A stretch of DNA of 64,000 nucleotides from Pseudo-nitzschia pungens (Eukaryota; Bacillariophyta; Bacillariophyceae; Bacillariales; Bacillariaceae). Position 1 is the first letter of the stretch, and every line of letters begins with the position of its first letter. The stretch spans positions 1,852,501-1,916,500 of the forward strand of contig CM074760.1 of assembly GCA_037355855.1 (NCBI GenBank). The letters run 5' to 3'. The translations under genes were made by a program, and so were the position numbers. This document shows, piece by piece, positions 21,381 to 32,705 of this stretch. A model generated the notes under the pieces. The model was not told the DNA's origin. It did no database searches and saw only the letters and a program-made list of their open reading frames with translations.

Positions 21381-22783
21381 GAATGCATCCAAGTGACTCA
21401 AATCCTGTGTACTCAATAGAAATCGTTTGACTATTGACTATTGACCAGAGACCACACAACTTCGCCTGCAAGGAACGTTCCGGCAGCCCTCGAGAGTGTT
21501 TTGGAGTGAGTTTTGGGCATGCAGTGGTTCACAAATATCCACGGAAGAGAGATTCCCGCTCCATCATCCAACGCTATGGGATCAGATGCGTGACCTTGTG
21601 TCACGGTCTTGTGATCGATGCTTGCGACTTCGCCGCATCCATTCAACCTGCTCTCGTGCACAGAGTTAACCATGGGAAGCGAAAGAGTTGAATACGGGCA
21701 TGGGGCACGTTGCACGTTGCTTTCTTTCAGCGAGTGATTGCCCGTTTGCACCGGCGTGAGAAATTATTTGCCCATACAAGAAAAACTAAGATCAGGTCCG
21801 CCGGTTCTCGAGACCCTACGGATGAAGCAGCCACTAGTTACTAAACAGTTTACCTCTTCCGATACTATATTACGAACAGTCAAAAATTAAATGGTGTTGC
21901 CCCATGGCGTTGCCCATTAGAATGTGTTGGTTTAGACAACCATGGAGGAGCCTGTCGGACGCACCCCGGTCTCGATACAATTTCGGTCCGAACGAATTTG
22001 AAATCCTTGTTTTGTAAAATAATAGAATTCAATCCACTTCTCAACAAGAGTGGTCCACGTGAATGATTGCAATCATACACAACTGGTTGTGCGTTGAAAG
22101 AAATCAATGACGCATCCTATTCCAAATAAACTAGGTGACGAGTATTGTGATTGAAAGAACAATCAATTTTATTCGTTGTTCTTACTTGTATTTTTTATTA
22201 CACGTAACTTACGAAGTATTCTGATTGTGGAAACAGCTTCATCCTGCTTGTGACTGTAAAATAATTATGAAAACTCGCACAAGTAAGGTTACTGAACGAG
22301 ATGTCGCCACACGAACTAAAGCTCTCTTGTGATCACTGTTGCCGTATTAACCTTACTACTCGTACGAGAAAGGCTAGAGCCGCCACCTTGAAGCTGGCAC
22401 TTGACGAAAGATAGCGCAGAATTTTGTTAAAAAAGCTTTCCATCAAATTCAAAAAAATTTGATTGAAATTTTCCTTGACAACATATTGATTTTTGCTACC
22501 GGTAGCCTTATTTCGTATTGAAGTAACCTTACTTGTACGTTTGGATTCAAAATACAGTACAATAGAAGCATTACATACCAGTACTCGTACTCCATCGTAC
22601 TCTTAAAATGTCGTCGGCCGTCACCGTGAACCGTGTCCTCAACTCCAAATCCACTATTCTCTGCTCTGTCAACTCGAAGTGTCGAGTGTTGACATTCCAT
22701 TGAAAGAATAATTATTTACAGTCATACCTAGTGCCGACCCCAGCGTTCGCTCCTTGGACAACGCGACATTGAAACCATTCCAA
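21381..22783. other. Intergenic region with AAGGTTA/TAACCTT motifs
   Basis: No gene recognised. Paired motifs occur at 22283 (GTAAGGTTACTG), 22350 (TTAACCTTACTACTCGTACG) and 22520 (AAGTAACCTTACTTGTACG). The frame at 21431-21751 (minus) and its plus-strand counterpart show no recognisable content. Confidence 0.5.
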
Positions 22784-23983
22784 ATGGGGATAGCAAGGAT
22801 CGAAAAGCTCATGGCTTTCGTTCTGTTCTTGCTTTGTCTGGATTTTGCTGTAGGGTTCACGAGTTTAGCCTCTACGACCATTGGATCAGCCAGCAAAAAC
22901 AAAGATTCACCTCGGGTGAAACGACCGTCATCGTTTACCGATGTGAATAGAAAAGTATCAATCTCGTGCAGAGAAAAACCGAGCTGGCTGGATGATGCGA
23001 TGAAAGGTATACCATCGGATGACTTTGATGCAGAAAGTTACAAAGGTGGAATTGAACTCCAACCAGGCATTGCAGGATTTTCGATAGATTCAAACCTTGG
23101 ATTTGTGTGCATACTAGTGGCAGGTAACGGGACCGGAAGCAAGGGCAGCGGCTGCCAAGATGGCAGCACGCAGTACTGGATCCCCGTCGTGATTTCTCCT
23201 GTGGACACTGATCGTCCGAAATCAGCGGAAGCTTTGACTTGCGTGCAATTGGCCGGGGGATTGGATTTGGGGACGGCTGTTCTGCCGCCTGACTCCCTTG
23301 CCAAAATGGTGGCAGAGCACAACGCCGATGCAGAAGATACTAACAACGGCGTCGTCAAGGACAAGGGCTTGCTTCCCTCGAGACTTTCCTTGACAAAAAT
23401 CGTGGTTATGCCAAATCCGGAATCCGACGCAAAAGTTGCCATCGAGGAGGAGATGAAAGAAATCGTTGCAACTACTCCGGAGAGAGAGCAATCGATTTTG
23501 GACGCTCTTCCAAAAGTAGAGAAGGCGGTAAAAACCTTGCCGGGGTTACAAGAGACTGAAACTGATAGCGTGCTAGAGGCGATGCAGCAATTTGCGGATC
23601 CGAACGGCGCTGTCGACCGAAATGCCTTCTCGTGTATTTTGGAATCGTTACGCCTATCCAACACTCCATCGGTATCGCTCAAACCTCCGCTTTTCCATCT
23701 GGAGGTTTCGGTTATTGATGAGGATGGAATTTCGCAGGTCATCGTCGATACCAACAATTCGATGATTGCTCTGGGGTTGGCTATGAGATACAAAGTGATG
23801 GTAGAAGTCGAAAAAAACGACGGCCACAAGCTGGGCGGCAACGGGGTTGATGAGTTGCTTGAACGATTTCCTGCCTTTCGACCGATACAAGAACTGGACG
23901 AGGACTCGAGAATCATTGATGGCTTCATTCCCTCCATGTTCGAAAAGGCGAGAAAATTAGACAACGATATGAAGGGGGAATAA
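22784..23983 (+). CDS. Uncharacterised protein with plastid-type leader
   Basis: 399 aa from the ATG at 22784; the open frame extends slightly upstream but only to a TTG. The N-terminus is a signal-peptide-like hydrophobic segment (MAFVLFLLCLDFAVGF) ending in GFTS, compatible with the ASAFAP-like cleavage motif of diatom plastid preproteins. The mature part is acidic, with no transmembrane segment; it contains a Gly/Cys stretch (GNGTGSKGSGC, residues ~111-121) and a long helical, Glu-rich middle. I recognise no family. A chloroplast stromal protein is the best inference; a secreted protein is the alternative. Confidence 0.7.
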   Translation: MGIARIEKLMAFVLFLLCLDFAVGFTSLASTTIGSASKNKDSPRVKRPSSFTDVNRKVSISCREKPSWLDDAMKGIPSDDFDAESYKGGIELQPGIAGFSIDSNLGFVCILVAGNGTGSKGSGCQDGSTQYWIPVVISPVDTDRPKSAEALTCVQLAGGLDLGTAVLPPDSLAKMVAEHNADAEDTNNGVVKDKGLLPSRLSLTKIVVMPNPESDAKVAIEEEMKEIVATTPEREQSILDALPKVEKAVKTLPGLQETETDSVLEAMQQFADPNGAVDRNAFSCILESLRLSNTPSVSLKPPLFHLEVSVIDEDGISQVIVDTNNSMIALGLAMRYKVMVEVEKNDGHKLGGNGVDELLERFPAFRPIQELDEDSRIIDGFIPSMFEKARKLDNDMKGE

Positions 23984-24361
23984 TCGGTTTTGTGGTACCG
24001 TGATTAATTGATTTCAAAGCATCAAACAGCTATGATCGAGTGAATGGTCGCATGCTGAATATTCATCATTAAGCTCTGAGTGGAAAGACAAAGGTGTTGA
24101 ACTGTTCGAACTCTTTATGCGATCCGTGAAGACAAGAATGCTACGTCGGAGGTCTCCCGAAGGGGAAGGATTTTTGGCAAAAGTGAATGTAGTGGTGTTT
24201 CTGTTTGTATGCAGTCAGCGAGATTGTTTGGACGCTTGGATAATGCCTCATCAATATTTACACGCTTCGCAAATTGAGGCAATACGCCTCAGGGTGCAAT
24301 TTCTACTCGGAATCAACTGCCAACATAGAGTAACATTAGTTCTAATGCTACAGTAAACGAA
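23984..24361. other. Convergent 3' spacer
   Basis: About 380 bp between convergent genes. It presumably carries 3' UTRs; no gene or structured element seen. Confidence 0.45.
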
Positions 24362-25456
24362 TTAGCTGTTTGCAGTGGAGCCCTCGGATACCTGGGATTT
24401 GACCTTTCCAACTTGGATGTCTGCTAGGACGACCTTTATCAGTGGAGGCCCCGAGTTTTGTCCTGGGATCACCCCTCGAAAGCCCTTCTTGGTTGGCAGC
24501 GAAGCCAATCTCGCCAGATTTGTCATAGACTCCTCGTCCAAAAGTTGGCCGATCACTCTTCGGTTTTCTTTGTCCATGCCAGGGTTGGCCGATGCAGTGA
24601 TTTGAAAGGAAGATTCGAAGCATTCATCTTCCGACTCGAAACCTGTTCCCCCATAGCCAATTCCTTTTGCTGGAATCGAAACCAGACCTGCAGCGTCGTG
24701 GCCTCGAAGAATAGGAACGTCTTTCAGTTCTTTTGGTCGTGGCTGCGGGACGAAGTTGTCGCCAGCGTTGGACATTCCTTTGGATCGAGCATAAGCCGCC
24801 GACTGCAATGGAATTCCAAAATCCAATCTCTGACCAGGAACAATCTGGCCCAAAATTCCTCCTCGTGTCAAACTGACCGGTATTGCAGCGACACCCATGC
24901 CATTCTCAAAAACCAAGTCACTGGTTGTCTTCAATCCGGCTGGGCTCACAATGTTGAGAAATTCCTCCACGCTCGCAGCAACATCATTTCCATACAAGCC
25001 CATGCGTACGATACAGTCTTCGTTCGATCTACCAATTGAAATTGAAATCTGAACCACATGGGTAACTGCATATCCCATCGTATCTGGAACGTTCTCTCCG
25101 ACCAAAGGCGAGTCTCGAAGTTTCCCGTCTGATCCACAGTTCGGATCGGTAGCATCACAACGGTCTTTGGCACCCCAGTTCCATCCCAAAGCTCCATCCA
25201 ATTCAAATTTTTCCAAGCAATTGCCTGCTGCGCGGCATTCGATTTCAGCTCCTCCGACTGCTCGAGTGGCGTGCGCTTCTTTGGGAAGGATTAGAGCAGT
25301 TGCCGTAGCAGCGGCTATTCTCTCGACGAAACCTCTTCTGCTGTTGGCGTTGGCGCGCTGTCTGTCATGAACACTCAGTGCGGAAGTTTCTTGTGCGTGG
25401 TCGACGAGTAGCAAGAGAAGGACCAACCACGCGATGGAATTGCTGAGCGAATTCAT
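24362..25456 (-). CDS. Cyclophilin-like protein with bipartite (Tat-type) thylakoid-lumen leader
   Basis: 364 aa from an ATG at 25456. Residues 1-27 form a signal peptide. Residues ~39-64 then have a twin-arginine motif (SRRGF), a hydrophobic stretch and an A-H-A cleavage site, the layout of a Tat-dependent lumen targeting domain. The rest resembles a diverged cyclophilin (peptidyl-prolyl isomerase) fold: VTHVVQISISIG strand, MGLYGNDVAASVEEFLNI helix and a final LIKVVLADIQV strand. The canonical catalytic FHR and QGGD signatures are not seen, so isomerase activity is doubtful. Several cysteines in the region after the leader could form disulfides in the lumen. The assignment rests on pattern recognition and is moderate. 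Confidence 0.6.
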   Translation of the reverse strand: MNSLSNSIAWLVLLLLLVDHAQETSALSVHDRQRANANSRRGFVERIAAATATALILPKEAHATRAVGGAEIECRAAGNCLEKFELDGALGWNWGAKDRCDATDPNCGSDGKLRDSPLVGENVPDTMGYAVTHVVQISISIGRSNEDCIVRMGLYGNDVAASVEEFLNIVSPAGLKTTSDLVFENGMGVAAIPVSLTRGGILGQIVPGQRLDFGIPLQSAAYARSKGMSNAGDNFVPQPRPKELKDVPILRGHDAAGLVSIPAKGIGYGGTGFESEDECFESSFQITASANPGMDKENRRVIGQLLDEESMTNLARLASLPTKKGFRGVIPGQNSGPPLIKVVLADIQVGKVKSQVSEGSTANS

Positions 25457-26332
25457 GATTTGTTTGTTAGTGTCGTCTTTTTACTTTTCACTGAAGGAAG
25501 TTTTGAATATACTATATTCGCTGAGGATGTGGAGTAGTGAGAAGATGCTATTGATGACTCTCGAAGAAATTATTTTGAGAATAGATTGTGCAGTCAGACT
25601 TAAAGATAACGCTATTGGAATGCATCCGTCTCTGAAAAAGTGAAAGATCGCTATCTTTTTCTCGCTTTTTAACTCGTTGCCCATTGTCCGATGATGATGG
25701 AATTGACCATTGTTGAAGAGAATTCGGAAATTTTAGATTCTGGAACTATCCACAGAGTACGTACTCCTACGTAATTATCATAGGTACGTCATCGTAGTTG
25801 CGCTTTTGTACTCTTGTGAGAAAACGGTAAGGTTAATTAAAACCTCATTGGAGCCTGAAACGCAGATACGACAATCGAAGTCGAAGGGAACGCAGATGGG
25901 GTAAGTTATTCCGACTTAAAAGTGTTCGTACCAGCAAGTATGAACCCTCAAAAATGATGTTACCAAACATCAGACAGCCTTTCAACATGAGCGCAAGAGA
26001 AGTGTGCATAGCGGCATTTATCTCCTCTCAGGACCTACTCGTAAGTATGCAAATCACTTCACATCAATCCCATTCTTCCATTATTTCATCATTTCATCAT
26101 GCAGCCCACCAGTTCTCACCACCAGACCTGTTGCAAGATAACCTGAACATCCATGAACATCAAAACTCAGAAAATAAATTATTAAAATTTTCGCATGATA
26201 TGTGCTCAACCAATTAACTGAGGATTAGTACTGCTTTGATTCTTAACGATCCGTTTATGTTTCTTTTAGCTGCTGATTGATACAATGCGAGAATTGTACT
26301 ACTACTATGTGCCAGCCAAATCCATCCATCTG
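25457..26332. other. Intergenic region; no supported gene
   Basis: A short forward open stretch from 25954 ends at a possible splice donor (CTCGTAAGT, ~26040), but no partner exon is recognisable. A single GGTAAGGTTAATTAA motif occurs near 25826. Confidence 0.4.
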
Positions 26333-27214
26333 CTATTGGCTTTGTAGGTTCCATACTCCTTCGCAAAACTTCTCGTGGATAAAGCAAGTAACGAGGTCTG
26401 ATTCCAGTGTATAGTTTCTCCAGAAACCACCTTTACTAGTCGGACCCGCAGCCACGAGGGTGAATTCTGGTAAGATGTTGAAACGCCGAAAGATTTGACC
26501 GATTCCAACCTTACCGGACTCGACGAGATCTTCCACCTCGCGGCTATGCACCATGACCATCGAATCCGCCGTACAAAATGTCTGATTCCCAAAAATCTTC
26601 AACAGGACTCGCCGGTCCCAAACTGCAGGTTTGCGATCTCTCTTAATGTTCTGCTGTTGTGGTCGTCTCGTACAGTGGACCATTTCGACCACTACAGGTG
26701 CATCGTAGTAGGAAGAAAAGAGGCGTTGGAGGTTCCCGTTTGCCGTGACCGCCATTCGATCAAGCGGATTCGAAATTCCGTAGACTTGCTCCAAGGAATA
26801 GCTCTCTGACGTCACAAGACCATCTCGAAACAACAAATCAGCATCGTCAACTGTCGGCGACATAATATCACCGAAGGTTCCTACTGCTCGTTGTGATCCT
26901 TCTTCTTGCGATGATACAGAAGATGTCCAGCCATTGGTTTTGACAACTTCTACACCCTCAAAACCCGTGACATTGAGATTCGTGTTATTTGAGGGGAAAA
27001 AGGGTCTTTCTTCGCTGTACAATTCCAATGACGTCGTCTTTCGAGAAAAAACGGTTCGTAAAGACGTTCTTGGCCCATTGAAGTTTTTTGAAAGTGAACA
27101 GCATATCCAAGCAGAAACTCCGACAAAATTAGCGTTTGTTATCGAAACGAAAGCAATCCAAGTCGCAAGAACCACAAATCGTAAGTGCGAGAGAGGCACT
27201 CCATAACAGCACAT
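26333..27214 (-). CDS. Chorismate-lyase-fold (DUF98-like) protein with N-terminal leader
   Basis: 293 aa from an ATG at 27214. An N-terminal hydrophobic segment (residues ~10-38) suggests targeting to the secretory route or plastid. The C-terminal ~140 residues match the DUF98/chorismate pyruvate-lyase-like pattern: a strand pair with ADSMVMV, then GKVGIGQIFRRFNILPEFTLVAAG, then FWRNYTLESDLVTCFIHEKF. In that family the Arg of WRxY and the Glu of the terminal IxExF element line the ligand pocket. Both are present here. Chorismate lyase makes 4-hydroxybenzoate for quinone synthesis, but many DUF98 proteins have no proven activity. Family call moderate, reaction speculative. Confidence 0.6.
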   Translation of the reverse strand: MCCYGVPLSHLRFVVLATWIAFVSITNANFVGVSAWICCSLSKNFNGPRTSLRTVFSRKTTSLELYSEERPFFPSNNTNLNVTGFEGVEVVKTNGWTSSVSSQEEGSQRAVGTFGDIMSPTVDDADLLFRDGLVTSESYSLEQVYGISNPLDRMAVTANGNLQRLFSSYYDAPVVVEMVHCTRRPQQQNIKRDRKPAVWDRRVLLKIFGNQTFCTADSMVMVHSREVEDLVESGKVGIGQIFRRFNILPEFTLVAAGPTSKGGFWRNYTLESDLVTCFIHEKFCEGVWNLQSQ

Positions 27215-28101
27215 TGTTCAGTGTTATTGTGCCGAAAGCAAATGCCAATAATGAATAAGAAATTTGCCAATCCTATCGGTACCCATTCTCCTTCTGTCGA
27301 AAAGTGATTGAGAAAAAATGGATCGAACGGTAAGATTAGCTAAGATGCGATCAACAACAGCTCCTGGTTGTTCCGAGAGAAAGAACAGTGTATCGAAGAA
27401 GCTGATGATGAATTAATTCGACGTGAATGTGGACGGAAGAACGAATGAAAACCAACACTCTGGGCCCAGTTTGAGAATAATCTTACCGATACCATAAATA
27501 AAAAATACTGTATTACCGTAACCTTGCTCATAGTATGCTGCGTTCATTTACATGCATGCAATTTCGAAGAAAGGAGAGCAATTGGGAAATGAGAAAAAAC
27601 ATGCTCGAATGATTGATGATTCATTCATTCGAGGAGTCTTGTTTTCTTTTTCTGTGTGATTGAGGGACCATATGACACGGATGCAGGTCAGACATTTGGA
27701 TTAGAGCGGTTGTTCACAATATTTTTCAATTTCTATCTTCACATGAAGGGAAAAACTCATACCGTACCGGTACGGTAACCTTACCGGTTGGCATTTGGCA
27801 CGCCAGCTCCTTTCAAAATCCAACGAACGATGATCCAGTCGTGGGAACGGGAGATCATTTTACTTTCCACACGTGCCGGTATGCGTACCTCTAGTGCAAA
27901 GTACGACGGATTTCACTCCTGAAACCGCGAAAACTTGGAACCAAAGCCGATACGCGAGCAGAAACCAATTTGTGATACAGTAGATGATTAAGATTTTGAT
28001 TCATTCATTCCGATAGGCAGAGCCCGAACAGAGGAAAATGCTACGGTAGCGGTACAGATAGACACAGAGAATGACTTCATACCAAACAGAACTGTAATAT
28101 T
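27215..28101. other. Divergent promoter-side spacer
   Basis: Spacer between divergently transcribed genes; both promoters should be here. It holds GGTAACCTTACCGGTTGG and GGTACGGTA motifs at ~27765-27790, a short TACCGTAACCTTGC motif at 27514, and an inverted-repeat-like ATTCATTC pair near 27610-27640. No gene seen. Confidence 0.45.
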
Positions 28102-29580
28102 ATGACGATGAACAACTTCAGTGATGATGAGATATTTCTGTTGCCTAGCAGTGAAAAGAAAACGAAGCCCCTGTGCTCTCCTCCAAGGATAAAGAGACTC
28201 CAAAATTGGAAAGCAAGAACGGAAAGTGAATTCAATGGGATTGGGGACGAGAATGAACGGCTGCATCAATGTTTGGCTCATTCACCACAAAATGAAAACA
28301 TGGCTGCGTCTACTGAATCTATATCGCCCCTCTCAATGAAATTCTTCTCGACCTCACTTCTTCAGCCAACACATTCGCCGGCTCCCTATGGGGACATCAC
28401 ACACTTTAGACAAAGGCTGAAAGCGGTTCAGGAGAGACGAGTACGACATCAGAAGCAGTCCGAAGAAAGTAATTCATTAGTACAGCGAAAAGGTCAAATC
28501 GAGGTTGGTCCCGGAAACAACCCAATTGCAGACCCAAATAAAAGACAATTGCTATTGTCAACGAAGGAAAATGTCGAAGTGAGAAAGGAAATGTCGCACG
28601 ACGACGGGCTCTGGGGCGCAACTTCAATCGATTCCAATTTTCCTCAACATATATCAACTGCATCGACGTGCCAAACCTTTGACGACACAACAATAGACTT
28701 AAGCACAAATGCAACAAATAGTTGGCATGAGTTCTCCCCAGCACATCGATTATCGACGCCGTCACCAATCACGAGTATGAACAATGGCGATGGAACAGGT
28801 GGAAAAACGAAAACCCGTGATAATGCTCGGAGCCTCCGTCGGTTTCTATGCACGGCTCCAGAAAAGAGTGTGGATACCAGTTTTGCACAAATCAACGCGA
28901 CGAGATGCAGTCGTGTCGCTGCAAACCGGAGCAGGTCCCAAATCAAAACGACTTCCACAATCAACAACATGAATATTTATGCACATTCGGGAGTAAAACA
29001 AAATCATTGCGGAGCTGGTTTTCCAAAAAGCAACGCCCCCCTCGACATTCGTTCGAACACAAGGTTTGGGCAACCTGGAATTGATCAATCGTGGTGTGTC
29101 GGACATTCGTTGTCAAATGCGCAGCACCCTCGTTATTCTTCCATTTCTTTTCAACCACTCCCCAACGATGACGATAGTAACAGCAATGCTGATTGCTCAA
29201 GTCGTCAGGATGAAGTCTGTAGTGGTGATACAAATTATCTGGCCACAAATCACCCCAGTCCCACTCAACGGGGTGTTCAAGAGAGTTTACAAACCATTGA
29301 TACAACATCGCCGAAGCTTTGCCATAGCGAGATATGTTCTGACGAATCTGACGTTAAACGCTTTAGGAAGACGTCAGACGAGGAAGCTACGATCGACACA
29401 TCTGCTGGCAGGAAGCGCAACTTGTCGCGCTTCTTATGGCTGAAAAAAGATCCGTGGTATGTGAGATCTGCCGGCAAGACTAGGGAGTGTGACAATGTTG
29501 TCCAAGGCGATAGGACTAACGATGAATACATGGAACGCATAATGCATGCAGTGGTTTTCGTGAAGGAAAAACAGACCTAG
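28102..29580 (+). CDS. Uncharacterised low-complexity protein
   Basis: 492 aa from an ATG at 28102, no intron needed. It is rich in Ser, Thr, Asn, Gln and Arg, has no signal peptide or membrane segment, and looks largely disordered. Slightly ordered blocks are near the start (DDEIFLLPSSEKK) and the end (NLSRFLWLKKDPWY). Basic clusters could serve nuclear localisation. No family is recognised. The frame length and normal ATG context support a real gene. Confidence 0.6.
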   Translation: MTMNNFSDDEIFLLPSSEKKTKPLCSPPRIKRLQNWKARTESEFNGIGDENERLHQCLAHSPQNENMAASTESISPLSMKFFSTSLLQPTHSPAPYGDITHFRQRLKAVQERRVRHQKQSEESNSLVQRKGQIEVGPGNNPIADPNKRQLLLSTKENVEVRKEMSHDDGLWGATSIDSNFPQHISTASTCQTFDDTTIDLSTNATNSWHEFSPAHRLSTPSPITSMNNGDGTGGKTKTRDNARSLRRFLCTAPEKSVDTSFAQINATRCSRVAANRSRSQIKTTSTINNMNIYAHSGVKQNHCGAGFPKSNAPLDIRSNTRFGQPGIDQSWCVGHSLSNAQHPRYSSISFQPLPNDDDSNSNADCSSRQDEVCSGDTNYLATNHPSPTQRGVQESLQTIDTTSPKLCHSEICSDESDVKRFRKTSDEEATIDTSAGRKRNLSRFLWLKKDPWYVRSAGKTRECDNVVQGDRTNDEYMERIMHAVVFVKEKQT

Positions 29581-29980
29581 AGCGCGGCTTCTGGAGTCAA
29601 ACCATTTGGACTGGTAGCAGGAACACATCGAGAAATGGGAAAATGGTTGTGGCTGCCTAGTCTTGGAAAACGGGATGAAGTGCCGAAGAAAACCTCCAGT
29701 GTGAAAGCTTGAATCGAAAGTCATTGGAATCAGTAAAAGTTAAGACGTTACTGAATTTTCGATCTCCAGTTTACATGCCCAATTTACATGCGACTTTGAC
29801 CAAACAATTGTACAGTATTCCACATTTTTCTACCGAGGACGCTTTTCTCGATGGTATGTGTTCAAAGGCGTTGGCACTTTCACTAAAAAGTCTGTCTCCT
29901 TTCAATTTCACTGCCTCAATGCAAATTGCCCATCATTTGGACAGTGGTATATTCCACTATTCTTCTGCAAGAGCGATCGT
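29581..29980. other. Convergent 3' spacer
   Basis: 400 bp between the uncharacterised gene and the SOUL gene, which converge. A short forward frame (29709-29984) has no recognisable content. Confidence 0.4.
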
Positions 29981-30808
29981 TTAGTTCACCGCTTCGGTTT
30001 CAAACTTTCCACGAAGAATTTCGACTTCTTCCTTAGTCAATTCCAACCATACCTCGTTCCGACGAAACATCGGGAGTGTGAATGGCGGATTGTAACCCCA
30101 AAATTGGTAGTTCTGCAATACATAGTCTTCCGTCATTCGATCGATCCCATCCTCTCGCAACTGTGCTGACAACGCTTTGGCTTTCTCGTCGTGCAACTCG
30201 TCGCTCAGGCTGCCCGAATACCTATGAACGACGCCTACTTGAGGTGGAATCTCGGTAATTTTGACGTTAGGATTTGTTGGTTTCGGAATTTTCTCCAGGA
30301 CATCGTATTCTGCCGGAAGGAAAAATTTCATTCGTTTTCCTCCTTGTTCCGCCGTCGTCTTTTCCATTGCAACCGGTGCCGTCATGGCCATTGGGGTGCC
30401 TTTTCGTTCCATTGCTACCGGTGCTGTCATTGCCATCGATTCGCTCCCTTCGTTTTCTGCTTCTCCAAAAACTCCAATGTATCTCGCCAAAGCTCGGAAT
30501 GGCGTACCGGTATTCCGATCCCCCCCGGCATATTCGACCTCGGCTTGGTTGGTGCGACAAGAGAACGGCAAAAAATGAGTTCAATCTTGACGGCAGAGTT
30601 CTTGCACTGTGCTTCGACCGAAGATCGATTCGCCGTCTCGAACGTTTGGTCGACTGTCGCTCATCGACGAAACACGAGGGCATAACATACCTACGAAACG
30701 AGTCCCGTACTCCCGGATTTGGTATGTCGTTTGAGCGAGCGCAGGTCGCTGGAAGATCGTCTTGAAGGCAGGTTCCTTCACGGTCTCTTTTCCAAACACG
30801 CTTCCCAT
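29981..30808 (-). CDS. SOUL-family haem-binding protein, two exons
   Basis: Exons 30691-30808 and 29981-30543 (minus) join as GTA-G|CC to give TRFVAEVEYAGG in frame, 226 aa; the 147-bp intron is GT-AG. The domain runs from YQIREYGTRFVAE through NTGTPFRALARYIGVFG to the Phe/Pro-rich C-terminal stretch. SOUL/HBP proteins bind haem or porphyrins and occur in plant and algal plastids and cytosol. The family's IAMTAPV signature is present twice, 14 residues apart (SMAMTAPVAMER, then PMAMTAPVAMEK), an internal duplication. Start chosen at the ATG of MGSVFGKETV; the upstream in-frame stretch lacks an ATG. No leader is evident, so cytosolic location is likely. Confidence 0.88.
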
Positions 30809-32705
30809 TGTTGCTGTTCTTCTTGTGTCTCGCTTGAAATCTATGGATGCAATTGCCACCAACTATGTCTCTGCTTTGAAGTTTGCTGCGTGATAAAAGG
30901 TTGTGAATGGAGAGGGTTTTGAGCTTATTCCGCGCGGGGGTATCGGTACCCGGAGTGATCCTTTAAGGAAAAGGATAGAAACATTGTGCTATGGTGTTGT
31001 TGTTGACTAAGGTTACGAAGTCATGCGTTCAAAACAACTACGAGTAAAAAGTTAACTGTAGTTTTTTCCTCTATTCACGCATGACGCATGAATGCCTCGT
31101 CATTGATTGTTGACAACAAAAACTGCACGACTGGAAAAGCAATTGATTTTGAGATGATGTTACAGCCGTAACATACGGTAGGTACATACGGTACCATGAT
31201 CATGATGTCTGAATATCCAATGGGTCTGAGGAATGGTTTTTGCTTGCGGATGTGAACGCCTTTTGCTCTCAGCAGTTGACAAAGTTCCGCCCTATGGATA
31301 CCCTCCTTGATGATGTTTTGGAAACATTCTGGCTCGCCCAATTTGTTGGACTGGGCTTCGTGTACCCTATCATGTTGTCATCGTGCATCCCATTACTAGT
31401 AGTAGGATCAAAAATTTGCTGATCATGCTGCAAATGTTGTTGGCATGTATTATTACTAGTACTACTAGTAATCCAATAGTGGGTAGTTGTTGCTTGGGAT
31501 TCTTGATGAGAAATCTAAGAATCCCATACTCCTCTCTACAAAATTGCTGTAAATTGGTGGCAAGATCTTTTGATTTTTGTTGCTGCTTGTGATTTGTCTC
31601 CTCCTACACACAGATTACTACTAGTTTCAGGACTGTAAAATTTTGTTTTTCTAAATTCAAATGCAGAAGCAACGACAAGCACACCAAGAAATATCTCGTC
31701 CTTTATGACTTCATTTCTGATATGAGGAGTTATTACAGCTACTAGTAATTTGCTATAATGCTGGTATTTATTTTGATAGCTATTTCGGTACTAATAGCAA
31801 TGATGTGGTGAGTGCCTGTTTGGCATTCTGCGGTACCACCAGCAGAGTCTCGTGAGGATGTTTGTATTCGTGGAATAGTTACGAATATTCTTGCAGTGGT
31901 CGACACATTGATTCTTGTAGCATCACAGCCACCTTGTCTTCTTCTTCTTCTACTACTACTGCGTGTACTACTACTACGGTACTAATAGTTGTAAGGTTAC
32001 TCTTATTTAACCCGTTAAAAAAATAATATACGACCAAAACAGTACTATTTTTTGGAACCTCCTGTGCCTTTAAATAAATAGAAGTAATTTTGGTGTTGTG
32101 ATGGCGAATCTTACGTGACAGAGTCGGAAAGAGAAGCTTGCGGGACAAGGGAAAGTTGTTGATTTGAGATCCGTTGGGGAAAGTCATACCGGTATTCGAT
32201 CCCGACAAAAGTAATACGAAGTAACCTTACTTCGTGTTTAAGATCTACTACTAAGATCTTACTACTAAGATTACTACGAGTACCGGTACTACTACTTCAT
32301 AAGATAACTTCGTAGTACGTTCGTGTTTTATGTTTTTACAGTACTTTTTTAATTAAAACGAGTACGTGTACGAGATCGTACGAATAGTGGTGAATGAACT
32401 GCCGGTGCTACGATACAACTTCATGACAACGTGTTACTGCCAATTACCCTGTATTCGTATGGACACTGTAAGGTTACGTACAACATTGCAATGACATTAT
32501 TCTGAGTTTAGAATAAGGTCCATTGAGCGAAGCAGTCCTCCGTTCTTTGAGATTGAATTTTCCGAAGGGCGAATTTGGAAATCAGATCAGGTGTACAATG
32601 TATGCCGTCTGTGATTTGTTCGTTCAAACGAGGTACATACTTTTGAGAGTTTAACCAGATGCCCAGATCAGCAAAGACGACAACCGCAAACGTAAACGTC
32701 GAACA
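30809..32705. other. Repeat-rich divergent spacer
   Basis: Nearly 1.9 kb between divergent genes, with no supported gene. TAG/CTA triplet tracts lie at 31395-31470 and 31945-31990. AAGGTTA/TAACCTT motifs lie at 31006, 31990, 32217 and 32468; around 32240-32310 there is ACTACTAAGATCTTACTACTAAG and GTACCGGTACTACTAC. Confidence 0.5.
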
